Below, one piece after another: positions 34,095 through 43,885 of a DNA stretch of 64,000 nucleotides. Position 1 is the first letter of the stretch. The number at the start of each line of letters is the position of its first letter. This DNA is from Butyricicoccus faecihominis (lineage in GTDB: Bacteria > Bacillota > Clostridia > Oscillospirales > Butyricicoccaceae), in assembly GCF_024462775.1 (NCBI RefSeq), contig NZ_JANGCE010000003.1:62001-126000 (forward strand), given 5' to 3'. Below the pieces are notes generated by a model. The model was given only the letters and a program-made list of their open reading frames with translations. It was not told the origin of the DNA and did no database searches. The position numbers and the translations under genes were made by a program.

Positions 34095-34853
34095 TTGAGC
34101 GAATGGGATACGCCGTTTGGGGCCGCCGCGTTTGAGATCGGCGTGATCGAAGCCTCGGGCGAGGAAAAGGACAAGGGGCTGGTGCGCGTGCGCCTGCCCT
34201 TCATGCCGGAGGGCAAGGACGTGCTGGAGGGCGTGGAGGTCTTGCAGCTGCCGGGCGGCCCGAAGGACGGCAGCTTTCTGCTGCCGGAAAAGGGCGCGCG
34301 CGTGCTGGTCGGCTGGATGGGGGCCGAGCGGCGGCCGGTGGTGCTCGGCAGCCTGAACGACCCCGCCGGTACCTTGGCGCAGCAGTGCGGCAAAAAGGGA
34401 AACGCGGTAAAGCGGCTGCATACGAACAGCGGCGCGGGCCTTGCGTGGGACGAGGACGCCGGACAAAAGTCCCTTTCAGTGGAAACGCCGGGCGGTTTGC
34501 GCCTGACGCTGTCCGACAAGGCGAACACGGTGCGCGTGACGGGAAAAGGCGGCAAGAACGTGATCGAGATCAGCGAAAAGGATCAAAAGATATCGGTTTG
34601 CGCGGAAAAGGGGATCGAGCTGGCGGTCGGCAGAAACAAGCTGACGATCCATACCGACGGCATCGAGCTTTCCGGCGGCAAATTCACCGTGAAAACCGAT
34701 TCAATCGCGCTCAACGGTAAGCAGAAGGCCGCGATAGAGGGCGCTAACGTGACGCTCAGCGGCAGCCAGACCAAGGTGGAGGCAAAGGTCAATCTTTCGC
34801 TCAAGGCAAACGGCATCGCGTCGCTGGACGGCAATCTGGTCAAGATCAAGTGA
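34095..34853 (+). CDS. Spike protein (phage baseplate V / gp5 OB-fold)
   Basis: The membrane-piercing spike, 252 residues. The N-terminal OB domain reads KGLVRVRLPFMPEGKDVLEG, then FLLPEKGARVLVGWMGAERR and PVVLGSLND. The C-terminal half has regular beta-helix repeats (KLTIHTDGIELSGGKFTVK, SIALNGKQKAAIEGANVTL). The start is taken as TTG at 34095, 9 bases after AGGAG; an upstream in-frame TTG at 34086 abuts the ribosome site and is unlikely. Confidence 0.88.
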   Translation: MSEWDTPFGAAAFEIGVIEASGEEKDKGLVRVRLPFMPEGKDVLEGVEVLQLPGGPKDGSFLLPEKGARVLVGWMGAERRPVVLGSLNDPAGTLAQQCGKKGNAVKRLHTNSGAGLAWDEDAGQKSLSVETPGGLRLTLSDKANTVRVTGKGGKNVIEISEKDQKISVCAEKGIELAVGRNKLTIHTDGIELSGGKFTVKTDSIALNGKQKAAIEGANVTLSGSQTKVEAKVNLSLKANGIASLDGNLVKIK

Positions 34854-34866
34854 GGAGGATGGCGGC

Positions 34867-35241
34867 ATGGCGCAGGAGATCAAATTTCCGCCGCGGCTCG
34901 ACGCGGCAGCCGGCTTCGCGGAAACGGACGAGGCCGAGCAAATCCGCCAGTCGGTGCGGCTGATCCTGCTGACAAACGTGGGCGAACGGCCGATGCGGCC
35001 GGAATTCGGCAGCCGTATAAGGCAGTACCTGTTTGAGCCGATGAACGAAACGACGCGCCAGCTTTTGAAGCAGGAGGTCGTCGGCGCGCTGACGCGGTGG
35101 GAGCCGCGCATCCGCGAGCTGGAAGTCGAAACCGACACGGGCGGCCTTCGCGCGGGCCTGCTGCGGCTGGATATCCGCTATGTCGTCCGCGCCACGGGCG
35201 CGCCCGACCGGCTGGACGTGGCGCTAAGCGGGGAGGCGTGA
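34867..35241 (+). CDS. Baseplate wedge protein gp25/W-like
   Basis: The 124-residue protein is a compact gp25-like domain: EQIRQSVRLILLTNVGERPM and RPEFGSRIRQYLFEP carry the conserved Arg/Glu pattern, then LKQEVVGALTRWEPRI. This protein nucleates sheath assembly on the baseplate. GAGGAGG precedes the ATG. Confidence 0.93.
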   Translation: MAQEIKFPPRLDAAAGFAETDEAEQIRQSVRLILLTNVGERPMRPEFGSRIRQYLFEPMNETTRQLLKQEVVGALTRWEPRIRELEVETDTGGLRAGLLRLDIRYVVRATGAPDRLDVALSGEA

Positions 35242-35243
35242 CC

Positions 35244-37589
35244 ATGAACGGAGAACAGGATCTGCACGCGCTCCTCCGCTCGTATTTGCCGGACTGGCCG
35301 GTTGACGCGGGGGAGAGCGACCCCGCGCGGGCGCTGCTGGAAGCTTCCGCGCCGCTTTTCGAGCGCACGGACGCGCTCATAGGGCGCATGATGGAAAAGC
35401 ACCGCGCCGTTTTTCTGGATATGCTCGCGGGCGAAAACCAACCGGGACGGCCCGCGTGCGGCTGGGTGCGGCTTTTGCCCGCGCCGGACGCGCCGCCGCG
35501 CGTGCTTCCCGCCGGCACGCGTTTTGTTGCCGAAACGGGCGGCACGGTGGAGACCGCCCGTGCGGTGTGCCTATCGGCCAACCGGATCGAACGGATCGAG
35601 CTGGTCGATCCCGCGAAAAGCCTGCGTCTTACGGTACCGGCCATGGAGGACGGCTCTTTTCCGTCCCTTTGCCCCGGAGACCGCGCGGCGGGGCAGTATC
35701 GGCAGACGGTGTGGCGCGCTGTGTTTGCGGACGGCTTTTTCGCGGGCGCGCCCTTTCTGTTGCGCCCCGCGCCGGTCTGCGGCGAACCATGCGAATGGAC
35801 GCTGCAAAGCGCGGACGGCACGGAAACGCTTTTGGCCAAACCGCAAGAGGGGGGCGTTTGCCTGTCGCCGGTCGATCAAAACGCGGGCCATGCCGGGGAA
35901 ACGATCGTGGAGGGAAAAATACCGGCCGGCTTTCGCGTGTCCGCCGAAGCGTGCGCGGCCGTGCTTCCGGCTTGCGAGCGCCCGCCGGACGCGGTGCTGG
36001 TGGAAGAGAACCCGGCGGACGGGGATGATTTCATGCCGTTCGGCGACCGGCTCCAGCTGGAAAGCTGCTGCTATCTGGCGTGCGATGCGCTGTTTGGGCG
36101 CGTATCGTCGGTGATCGAAGCGGGCTTTGCCCTTACGCTGTCGGAACGGGCGTTCGGCATGGAGCTGCTCGATCAAACGGAGCCGGAATACCGGCTGGTC
36201 ATGCGCCGCATGCCCGAGCCGTACAAGCCGCCCGTGTACCATGCCGTACCGCAGCAAGTGGTGTGGGAGTATTGGAACGGGCAGGTCTGGACGGCCCTGC
36301 CCGGCTGCGAGCGGCAAACGGGCCTGTTTGCGCAGGCCGGCGTGGAGCGGGCGCGCCTAAAGTTTGCGGCGCCCAAGGATTGGGAACGGATCGAATGGCA
36401 GGGGCGAAACGCGTTTTGGCTGCGTCTGCGCCTGAAACGAGCGGACGATTGCTATGGGTTGCCCTGCCGGCAAATGGTGCCGCGCGTGCGGGGGCTGACC
36501 TTCCGCGCGGGGGAAGCGCCGCTTGAGCCAAGAGAAACACGCCTTGACGGCGACGGCGCGCTGGACGGCTTGACCGCGACCCGGCCGCCGGTCATGTATT
36601 GGAAGCTTGCGTGCGCCGACCCCATACAGCTTTTGTGGTGTGTGGAGGACGCGGCCGAGGAAGCGTGCTCCACACCGCAATGGGAGTATGGCTTGGCGGA
36701 CGGCGGCTTTCGTCCCCTTGCCATGGAGGACGGGACCGGCGGCCTGCGGCGCACCGGCACGATCACGCCGTCCTTTCCGGCGGCGTTTGCACGGTCGCGG
36801 CACTTTGGCGAAAGCGGCTTTTGGCTGCGCGTGTGGAATCCGCCGCAAACGCGGGGCGCGCTGTACAGCCACGCGGTATGGGCTAGAGCGGAGCAGATGG
36901 GCGACGTACCGGCGGGCGCGCTGCAACCGTGGGAGCAGGTGGAAAGTCTCGCGGGTGCCGTTATACTGGGCGCGTTTGGCGGCAATACGCCGCCTGAAAC
37001 GGATGAACAGGCGCGGCGGCGGGCCGGGCATGGGCTGCACCACCAATTTCGCGCCGTTACGGCGGAGGACGTGTCCATCCTGCTGTGCGATGCGTTTCGA
37101 GAGGTTGCTTTTGTAGCCTGCGGCCATACGGATTTGGGCGCGCTGCGCGTTGCCGTGCTGCTGCGCGATAACAGGCAGACGGCGTTTGAGCAGGTCCGGG
37201 AACGGATGGAGCGGTTTTTAAAGGATCGCCTGCCGCTTGGCGTGGGGCGGGCGGAGATCACCGAACCGGATCAAGCGAAGGTTTGCGCGGCGGTCTCGGT
37301 CGCGGGCATCGCGCCGCAGGACTGGCCCATGGCGGAAGCCGGGCTGCAACAAGCGTTTGAGGCTTACCTCGATCCGTTGACGGGCGGCGGGGGCGGCGGC
37401 TGGCCGCTTGGCGTTCGTCCCACGGAAAGACAGGTGGCCGACCGGCTCGATCAAGCGCTGCGCAAGGCGGGCGGCTGGGTCGAGACCTGCCGCCTGTTTG
37501 CGGAGGAGCCCGTGGCCGGGCAAACGTGGTGCGCGGTCGCGGCGGGCGAGCTGTACGCGCGGCGCTGCGAAGAGAAAGGGGCGGAGTAA
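35244..37589 (+). CDS. Baseplate J-like wedge protein (Afp11-like)
   Basis: A large wedge component of 781 residues. It begins LHALLRSYLPDWPVDAGESD, with a following FERTDALIGRMMEKHRAVFLD pattern, and ends with a baseplate-J region: GAFGGNTPPETDEQARRRA, HHQFRAVTAEDVSILLCDAF and LRVAVLLRDNRQTAFEQVRE. The middle is expanded, as in eCIS Afp11 proteins compared with phage J. ATG at 35244 follows GGGAGGC and sits 2 bases after the gp25 stop. Confidence 0.87.
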   Translation: MNGEQDLHALLRSYLPDWPVDAGESDPARALLEASAPLFERTDALIGRMMEKHRAVFLDMLAGENQPGRPACGWVRLLPAPDAPPRVLPAGTRFVAETGGTVETARAVCLSANRIERIELVDPAKSLRLTVPAMEDGSFPSLCPGDRAAGQYRQTVWRAVFADGFFAGAPFLLRPAPVCGEPCEWTLQSADGTETLLAKPQEGGVCLSPVDQNAGHAGETIVEGKIPAGFRVSAEACAAVLPACERPPDAVLVEENPADGDDFMPFGDRLQLESCCYLACDALFGRVSSVIEAGFALTLSERAFGMELLDQTEPEYRLVMRRMPEPYKPPVYHAVPQQVVWEYWNGQVWTALPGCERQTGLFAQAGVERARLKFAAPKDWERIEWQGRNAFWLRLRLKRADDCYGLPCRQMVPRVRGLTFRAGEAPLEPRETRLDGDGALDGLTATRPPVMYWKLACADPIQLLWCVEDAAEEACSTPQWEYGLADGGFRPLAMEDGTGGLRRTGTITPSFPAAFARSRHFGESGFWLRVWNPPQTRGALYSHAVWARAEQMGDVPAGALQPWEQVESLAGAVILGAFGGNTPPETDEQARRRAGHGLHHQFRAVTAEDVSILLCDAFREVAFVACGHTDLGALRVAVLLRDNRQTAFEQVRERMERFLKDRLPLGVGRAEITEPDQAKVCAAVSVAGIAPQDWPMAEAGLQQAFEAYLDPLTGGGGGGWPLGVRPTERQVADRLDQALRKAGGWVETCRLFAEEPVAGQTWCAVAAGELYARRCEEKGAE

Positions 37590-38990
37590 ATGCCGGAGCC
37601 GATCGGTCTGGACGAAGGGGGATATGACGCGCTTTATCAGGCGCTGGTACAGGGCGTATCCGCACGTACGCCCGGGTGGACGGACGCATATGCCGCGTCG
37701 CCCACGGTTACGTTTGCCGAAACCATGGCGTGGCTGATCGACATGCAGCGCTTTTACATCGACCGGATCACGGAGGAGCACCGGCTTTGCCTGCTGCGGC
37801 TGCTTGGCGGGCGGCTTACCGCCGCGCGCGCCGCACACGGCGTTATGCGGCTGGACAGCGCCGGGCGGTACGGCGTTTTGCCGCGCGGCACGCTGTTTTA
37901 TGCCGGAGAAATCCCCTTTGAAACCGAGGCGGCGCTGACCTTGCGCGGCGAAGCCGCGCTGGTGCCGGTCACCCAGTGCCGCACCGAAGCGACCTGCGAA
38001 GCGGACTATGGCGGCATGGATTGGGAAGCGCTTTCGTGGCAGGGCGGCGTATGCCGCGTGCGGCGGTGCGCGGAACCGACGGTCTGGCAAACGGACGGCG
38101 CGGCGGGGCAAATCATACAGCTTGAAAAGGACGTTTTACCGGCCGGACTGCGTCTGCTCGTGGCGGAAGGCGAAACCGGCTGGCGCGAACTGCCGGTCGA
38201 CCCGCCCGGTCGGCCGGATCAGCCGACCGGGCCGGGCTGCCGGTATGATCCGCTGCGCCATGCGCTGGTGCTGGGCGACGGGCGCGATTTTTTGATCCCG
38301 CCGGCCAGACGGCTCGGACTGCGCCCGCTTGTCCTGCGGCGCAGCTTGGGCGCGGCGGGCAATCTGCCCGCGGGCGCCGCGCTGATCGGCGCGGACGGCG
38401 CGCGGGGCACGCTGGTCAAGGACGCTTGCGGCGGCCGAAACGCCGGAAACGTGCGGGAGGCGCTGCAAGCGCGGCTGAAAGCGCTGGAGCAGCCGCTCCG
38501 CGCGGTCACGGCTGCGGATATCGAGCGGCTGCTTCTGCGCGCGCCGGGGGCTGCGGTGCGGCGGGCGCGCGCCTATGAAGCGGCGGATCATACGGTGTGC
38601 GCCGTGGTGGAAGCCGTAAACGGCGCGGTGGACGTCGAGCGCGTGCGGCGGTATCTCGCGCCGCGCATGGTGCTTGGTACGCGGGTGCAAATCAGCGCGC
38701 CGCGTGTATTAACGGTCGATCTGCGCATGTGCGTGGCGGCGGGGACGTCCGCGCAAAAGCAAGCGCTGCGGCAGGCGGCGGGCGACTGGATTGCGCGCAC
38801 GCCCATTGGCGGCACGCTGGAACAGGCGGCGCTGGTTCACGCCTTGGAAGCGGCCGGCGGGGTGGAGCGGATCGACGCGGTCGCGATCACGCCGCGTGAC
38901 GGCGCTTTGGGCCGCGCATATGGCGGCAGGGTGGAGACCGCGCCCGATGTGGTTTGCAGGTTGGGCGCTTGCGAGATCGAGGAGGGATGA
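37590..38990 (+). CDS. Second baseplate J-like wedge protein
   Basis: A 466-residue product that starts immediately after the previous stop. It contains TVTFAETMAWLIDMQRFYID, HRLCLLRLLGGRLTAARAAHG, VREALQARLKALEQPLRAVT and AADIERLLLRAPGAAVRRARA, followed by VERVRRYLAPRMVLGTRVQI. This order matches baseplate J-type proteins, so the cluster has two diverged wedge proteins, as in Afp11/Afp12. Stop and next start overlap (ATGA). Confidence 0.82.
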   Translation: MPEPIGLDEGGYDALYQALVQGVSARTPGWTDAYAASPTVTFAETMAWLIDMQRFYIDRITEEHRLCLLRLLGGRLTAARAAHGVMRLDSAGRYGVLPRGTLFYAGEIPFETEAALTLRGEAALVPVTQCRTEATCEADYGGMDWEALSWQGGVCRVRRCAEPTVWQTDGAAGQIIQLEKDVLPAGLRLLVAEGETGWRELPVDPPGRPDQPTGPGCRYDPLRHALVLGDGRDFLIPPARRLGLRPLVLRRSLGAAGNLPAGAALIGADGARGTLVKDACGGRNAGNVREALQARLKALEQPLRAVTAADIERLLLRAPGAAVRRARAYEAADHTVCAVVEAVNGAVDVERVRRYLAPRMVLGTRVQISAPRVLTVDLRMCVAAGTSAQKQALRQAAGDWIARTPIGGTLEQAALVHALEAAGGVERIDAVAITPRDGALGRAYGGRVETAPDVVCRLGACEIEEG

Positions 38991-39967
38991 ACGTGCAGGC
39001 CAAACGGGAACAGCGCTCCGACCGGGCGGCGGGGCGTTCCGGCAAAATCGAGGGCTTTACGGATCGGGGCGTGCACGGCCTCCTTTGCGAAGCGGAACAG
39101 GCGTATTACCTGACCGGGGTGCTGGACAGCGGCGCGGCGGGAATGGAGTGGAGCCGGTTCGTTTGGGAAGCCGAAGGGTTCGCGCAAATGGATATGTACG
39201 CCCTTGTCAGCGACCGGCGGTCCGCTTGCCTTGCGCTGGATACGGCGCCGCTGCGCGAGGTGCCCGCGCAGATCATGCAACAGGGCGGGGTGCGGCGCAC
39301 CGGTGCGCGCGTGCTTTTATTCGCGCCGGAAAATACCGTGCCGCCGATGCGCGGGCGTTACTGCCGGATCTGCGGCGTGTTCCGGCGCGCGGCAAAATCC
39401 GGCGGCATGCTGTACGGCTGGCGCGCGTCCTATCCCAAACAAAGCTTTGCCGGCTATTTGCCCGCGGTATATCAAGGGTACGATTTGCTGGAACGCTATT
39501 TCGCGGTGTTTGAGGATTTATATTTGGAACGGGAGGAACAGATCGGCCGTTTCGCCGAGCGGCTCGATCCTGCCCGGTGCGGCAGGGAGGATCTCGACCG
39601 CTTGGCCGATTGGCTGTTAGTGCCGCACGGCGCCGTTCTGCCCGATCAAACGCTGCGGCGGCTGGTGCGGTCGGCGGCGGAGCTGAACCGGCGCAAAGGC
39701 ACGGCGCGGTATTATCGCACGCTGCTGTGGCTCGTCACGGGCGAACTGCCGGAGCTGCGGCCCGAGCCCACGCGGGACCGGCCGGGCGAGCGGCGGTTTC
39801 AAATCATTTTTAAACGGCCGGTTGATTTGCCGCGCGCGTGGCTCGTGGGGTTGCTCCGGCGGGTGCAGCCGCTCGGCGTCGCGTTTTCGCTGGTTGTGCC
39901 GGAGCAAAAAACGCCGCCGGCCGCGCTGGATCAGGATGCGCTGGGCGGTACGGCGCGCATGGGATAG
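38987..39967 (+). CDS. eCIS phage-tail-family protein (TIGR02242-like)
   Basis: A 326-residue protein with a conserved centre at about 160-260: FAGYLPAVYQGYDLLERYFA, FEDLYLEREEQIGRFAERLD and LADWLLVPHGAVLPD, then LVRSAAELNRRKGTARYYRT. This is the phage tail domain that follows the wedge genes in eCIS clusters. The N-terminal part has a Cys pair (CRIC). It is translationally coupled to the preceding gene through ATGA. Confidence 0.85.
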   Translation: MNVQAKREQRSDRAAGRSGKIEGFTDRGVHGLLCEAEQAYYLTGVLDSGAAGMEWSRFVWEAEGFAQMDMYALVSDRRSACLALDTAPLREVPAQIMQQGGVRRTGARVLLFAPENTVPPMRGRYCRICGVFRRAAKSGGMLYGWRASYPKQSFAGYLPAVYQGYDLLERYFAVFEDLYLEREEQIGRFAERLDPARCGREDLDRLADWLLVPHGAVLPDQTLRRLVRSAAELNRRKGTARYYRTLLWLVTGELPELRPEPTRDRPGERRFQIIFKRPVDLPRAWLVGLLRRVQPLGVAFSLVVPEQKTPPAALDQDALGGTARMG

Positions 39968-39979
39968 GAGGAAAGCGTC

Positions 39980-41860
39980 ATGCAGGGCTATCGGCGGCAA
40001 AACGAGCTGCTCGCGGATTATTTGGCGCTATTCCAGGCGCTGGATGAAGCGCCCGAAGCGGGGCGGGAGCTCCAAGCGGCGTACGAGCAGATTTGTGCGT
40101 ACCAGCAGGCGGCGGACCCGTCGCTTCCGCTGATCCGGCTGCGTGAAGCGGCGGGGCTTTCGGAGGAGCTGTTTTTCACCGTGGTTTGCGCGCTGTGTAT
40201 GGAGCTGGACGGCGGTCTGCGGCTTTCCCACCGGCTGCGGTATGGGTGCGATCCGGATATAAACGGCGCGCTGACGCTGTATTCGCGCCTGCGTACGGTC
40301 GATTTCGGCGCGGCGCGCCAATTCGCGCCCGATATGCGGGCGTATCGTCTGCTGTTCGCCCAGCCGGAACGGCAGGGCTGGTGGCTGGATGCGCCGCTTC
40401 GGCTGAAAAGCGCGGTCGCGGCGCTGCTGATAAGCGGCGCGGTCCCGGTGATAGATGGCTGCGCGCCGCAGCCGCTTGAAGCGCCGCCTTGCGCCGCGGT
40501 ACAGCGGGCGGCGCTGGAAGAAGTGCGGGCAAAGCTGGACGCGCCGGTTGTGTATATCTCCGGCCCGCCCGGCTCCGGCAAACGCACGCTGCTGCACCGC
40601 GCGTGCGCCGCGCGCGGCGAACCGCTTATCTTGGCGGACCTCAATCAAATCGCGCCGGAGGGGGAGGACGAAAGCGGCAGCCTGCTTGTACTGAGCGGCG
40701 TGATGAAAAACGCGGTGCTCGGAATATCGGCGGGGGCGGAACGCGCATCGTTTCAGGATCGTTTGCGGCGGCTTGCGCGGCGTTGGCGGGTGCGCTGCGC
40801 GGTGCTGTGCGAGGAAGGCGAAGCGCTGCCGCTGGACATGGAAGCGCCGGTGGTCGCGGTGCCCTCCTGCCTGACCGCGGAAGAGAGCGCCGAGGCTTGG
40901 GCATGGTGTTTCCCGTCCTGGCCCGGCGAGACCGCGCGTGCGTTCGGCATGCGCCACCGCTACTCGATCGGACGGCTGACCGCACAGGCGCGGCGCGCGC
41001 AGCGTGCGGCAGCGGGGCGGGATGTCGGTCCGTCTTTGGTGCAGCGGCACATGAGCATGCGCAGCGGAGCGGGCTTTACGGTACAGCGCCCGCCCGAGGG
41101 CGCGAAAACCACGGACTGGATCGGGGAACAATCCGTTTGCAGCCAACTGCGGCTGCTGGCGTTTGAAGCCGCCGGGTGGCAAAGCCTGCGCGCGCAATGG
41201 GGCGTGGAGCAGTCCGGCAGCACGGTCTTTCTGTTTCATGGGCCGTCGGGCACGGGCAAGACCTATGCGGCTTCGCTGCTGGCAGCGGAAGCGGGCCTGC
41301 CGATGATGACCGTGGAGCTTTCACAGGTAGAGGATAAGTATGTCGGTGAAACGGAAAAGCATTTAAACGTAATTTTTCAAACGGCGGAGGCCGATCACTG
41401 TCTGCTGTTCATCGACGAAGCGGACGCGCTTTTTGCTAAACGGACGGAGGTTGCGTCCTCAAACGACCGCTTCGCCAATCTGTCCACCGCCTATTTACTG
41501 CAGCGATTGGAGCAGTATCAAGGGGTCGCCGTGCTTGCGACCAATCTGCTGCAAAATTTTGACGATGCGTTCGCGCGCCGTTTGCAGGCGGTCGTCCGTT
41601 TCTCCATGCCGGACGAAGCGCACCGCGCGCTGCTTTGGCGGCGGTATCTGCCCGCGGGAAGGCAGGCTGCGGATGTAGATTGCCAAAAGCTCGCGTCTTT
41701 AGCCTCGCTCAGCCCCGCCCGCATCCGCTCCGCGGCCGGTCTGGCGGCAATTCTCGCCGCGCAGGAGGGGGCGGGACAAATCAGCTGGGCGCACGCCGCG
41801 GCCGCGCTCGATCTGGAGCTCCGCAAAACCGGCGGTGGGCTGCCGCCGCAGAATAGGTAA
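39980..41860 (+). CDS. eCIS AAA+ ATPase (Afp15/Pvc15-like)
   Basis: A 626-residue ATPase characteristic of eCIS. Region one has a Walker A-like GPPGSGKRTLL (about 194-204) with weak later motifs. Region two is a complete CDC48-type AAA module: Walker A GPSGTGKTYAASLLA (about 419), VGETEKHLNVIF pore region, Walker B LLFIDEADALF (about 474) and sensor stretch LATNLLQNFDDAFARRL. Afp15-type ATPases are needed for particle assembly or cargo loading. It is the last gene of the operon and a strong terminator follows. Confidence 0.93.
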   Translation: MQGYRRQNELLADYLALFQALDEAPEAGRELQAAYEQICAYQQAADPSLPLIRLREAAGLSEELFFTVVCALCMELDGGLRLSHRLRYGCDPDINGALTLYSRLRTVDFGAARQFAPDMRAYRLLFAQPERQGWWLDAPLRLKSAVAALLISGAVPVIDGCAPQPLEAPPCAAVQRAALEEVRAKLDAPVVYISGPPGSGKRTLLHRACAARGEPLILADLNQIAPEGEDESGSLLVLSGVMKNAVLGISAGAERASFQDRLRRLARRWRVRCAVLCEEGEALPLDMEAPVVAVPSCLTAEESAEAWAWCFPSWPGETARAFGMRHRYSIGRLTAQARRAQRAAAGRDVGPSLVQRHMSMRSGAGFTVQRPPEGAKTTDWIGEQSVCSQLRLLAFEAAGWQSLRAQWGVEQSGSTVFLFHGPSGTGKTYAASLLAAEAGLPMMTVELSQVEDKYVGETEKHLNVIFQTAEADHCLLFIDEADALFAKRTEVASSNDRFANLSTAYLLQRLEQYQGVAVLATNLLQNFDDAFARRLQAVVRFSMPDEAHRALLWRRYLPAGRQAADVDCQKLASLASLSPARIRSAAGLAAILAAQEGAGQISWAHAAAALDLELRKTGGGLPPQNR

Positions 41861-41865
41861 AAAGC

Positions 41866-41905
41866 AAAGCCAGTACAGCGCCGTGGCGGGCGCTGTACTG
41901 GCTTT
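41866..41905 (+). terminator. Terminator of the eCIS operon
   Basis: A 17-base arm AAAGCCAGTACAGCGCC, short loop and GGGCGCTGTACTGGCTTT. It can fold on either strand and separates the operon from the CRISPR array. Confidence 0.85.
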
Positions 41906-41983
41906 CGCTGTTGCGTTCATAACTTACAAAATTCCCACCGTGTGGGGGCGCTGAAAACCGCCGCAGTAGTCGGCAAGGGCAGC

Positions 41984-43885
41984 GAAGCAACGCGCGCCTC
42001 GCGTGCGAGAGGCGACGCGTGCCGCATAACACCTACACAGTGGACAGGTGATTTCAATTCACGCCTCTCGCACGAGAGGCGACGGACGGCGATACGGAAA
42101 GACGTTGATGCGTCAATATTTCAATTCACGCCTCTCGCACGAGAGGCGACCGATCGATGAGACCGCGATTGACTGGGATGATCATTTCAATTCACGCCTC
42201 TCGCACGAGAGGCGACCGGCATACGAACGCAACCTTGCTGATTGCCGCCGATTTCAATTCACGCCTCTCGCACGAGAGGCGACGCTGGGATGGGACAAGG
42301 TTCCGTGTGTTTTGCTGATTTCAATTCACGCCTCTCGCACGAGAGGCGACGTGGCATTCCACGTCCGGGCGCTGACCTATAACATTTCAATTCACGCCTC
42401 TCGCACGAGAGGCGACCACCGGCGCCGTTGCGCGCTGCATACTTCAGACAATTTCAATTCACGCCTCTCGCACGAGAGGCGACCCGGATGCGGAACAAGC
42501 GGCGCAACAGGTAACAATTTCAATTCACGCCTCTCGCACGAGAGGCGACGCTTTTTCAGTGTAAGCACTGTAAGGCAAAAGTATTTCAATTCACGCCTCT
42601 CGCACGAGAGGCGACCCGCGACGACTGAAAGCGGCGTGGCCGAGATCACATTTCAATTCACGCCTCTCGCACGAGAGGCGACGTCAGTGAAGAATGGCTT
42701 CGCACCGGCAATGGTATTTCAATTCACGCCTCTCGCACGAGAGGCGACCGCCGTGGTTTTGCCGCTACCCTGCCGACCACAATTTCAATTCACGCCTCTC
42801 GCACGAGAGGCGACGGCAACCCGACTACCTCCCAACCAATTACTACGACATTTCAATTCACGCCTCTCGCACGAGAGGCGACACGGTTCACCCCTCCAAC
42901 AAGGCAATTAGGGAATATTTCAATTCACGCCTCTCGCACGAGAGGCGACCCTATACTCTGGTGGAGCACCGCACGGGTCTTATTTCAATTCACGCCTCTC
43001 GCACGAGAGGCGACGTTGAGATGGTATCCTTCCTGCATCAGCAAAATTATTTCAATTCACGCCTCTCGCACGAGAGGCGACGATAACCCTGACCCAGAGA
43101 AGCGCTTTAAGCTTCCATTTCAATTCACGCCTCTCGCACGAGAGGCGACAGACCATGGCCCTAAACATCATCACCCGAATGATGATTTCAATTCACGCCT
43201 CTCGCACGAGAGGCGACCTGGCCCCCGCCGTGGGCGAGGAGCGCGGCCCATTTCAATTCACGCCTCTCGCACGAGAGGCGACATGCCGGGAGCAGGTTCA
43301 TCATCTTTATAACCCATTTCAATTCACGCCTCTCGCACGAGAGGCGACATCGTAGGTAACGTGCGTAACTGCACCGGGAGCGATTTCAATTCACGCCTCT
43401 CGCACGAGAGGCGACGGCATCGGGTGAAGTGAAAACGACCAGTTTGTTATTTCAATTCACGCCTCTCGCACGAGAGGCGACGTTCAGACGGCCGCTATAC
43501 AATAGCCGGCCTGAAATTTCAATTCACGCCTCTCGCACGAGAGGCGACGCGACCGCCGGACTGGCCGCATCGCCGGAGATTTTATTTCAATTCACGCCTC
43601 TCGCACGAGAGGCGACGGCGCCGGCAGCCATAACCATAGCAACCAGTTGGATTTCAATTCACGCCTCTCGCACGAGAGGCGACTCCGCCTGCGCGGGCTT
43701 GATGCCAAGCGCGTTCAATTTCAATTCACGCCTCTCGCACGAGAGGCGACTTCACCATTCCTTTCATGCACTCCATTTCTTCCGTATTTCAATTCACGCC
43801 TCTCGCACGAGAGGCGACTGATATCCTCGGCGAGGTGCAGCCTCGCGTGGTGATTTCAATTCACGCCTCTCGCACGAGAGGCGAC
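41984..43885 (-). CRISPR. Type I-C CRISPR array, 28 perfect repeats plus one degenerate repeat
   Basis: Twenty-eight identical 33-base repeats lie from 42051 to 43885. On the + strand they start ATTTCAATTCACG and end GAGAGGCGAC, with a CGCCTCTCG..CGAGAGGCG hairpin. The 27 spacers between them are 32-35 bases long. A degenerate repeat at 41984-42016 (23 of 33 bases match) sits one 34-base spacer further left. On the minus strand the repeat reads GTCGCCTC...GAATTGAAAT, the usual type I-C crRNA direction, and the decay hits its 3' end. The leader is therefore on the right next to the cas genes. No repeated spacer was noticed. Confidence 0.98.

Noticed and set aside
23369-41905. Prophage, tailocin or type VI secretion system
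   Set aside because: No terminase, portal, capsid, integrase, holin or endolysin. No TssJ, TssL, TssM or ClpV. The DUF4255, DUF6760 and Afp15-like genes point to eCIS.
41906-41983. Leader of the CRISPR array on the left side
   Set aside because: The degenerate repeat is at this end and the repeat direction matches transcription from the right, so this is the trailer end.
42048-43853. Long + strand frames (up to 287 residues) with repeated FNSRLSHERR or ISIHASRTRGD peptides
   Set aside because: They are translations of the CRISPR repeat, whose period with some spacers keeps frames open. They are not repeat proteins.
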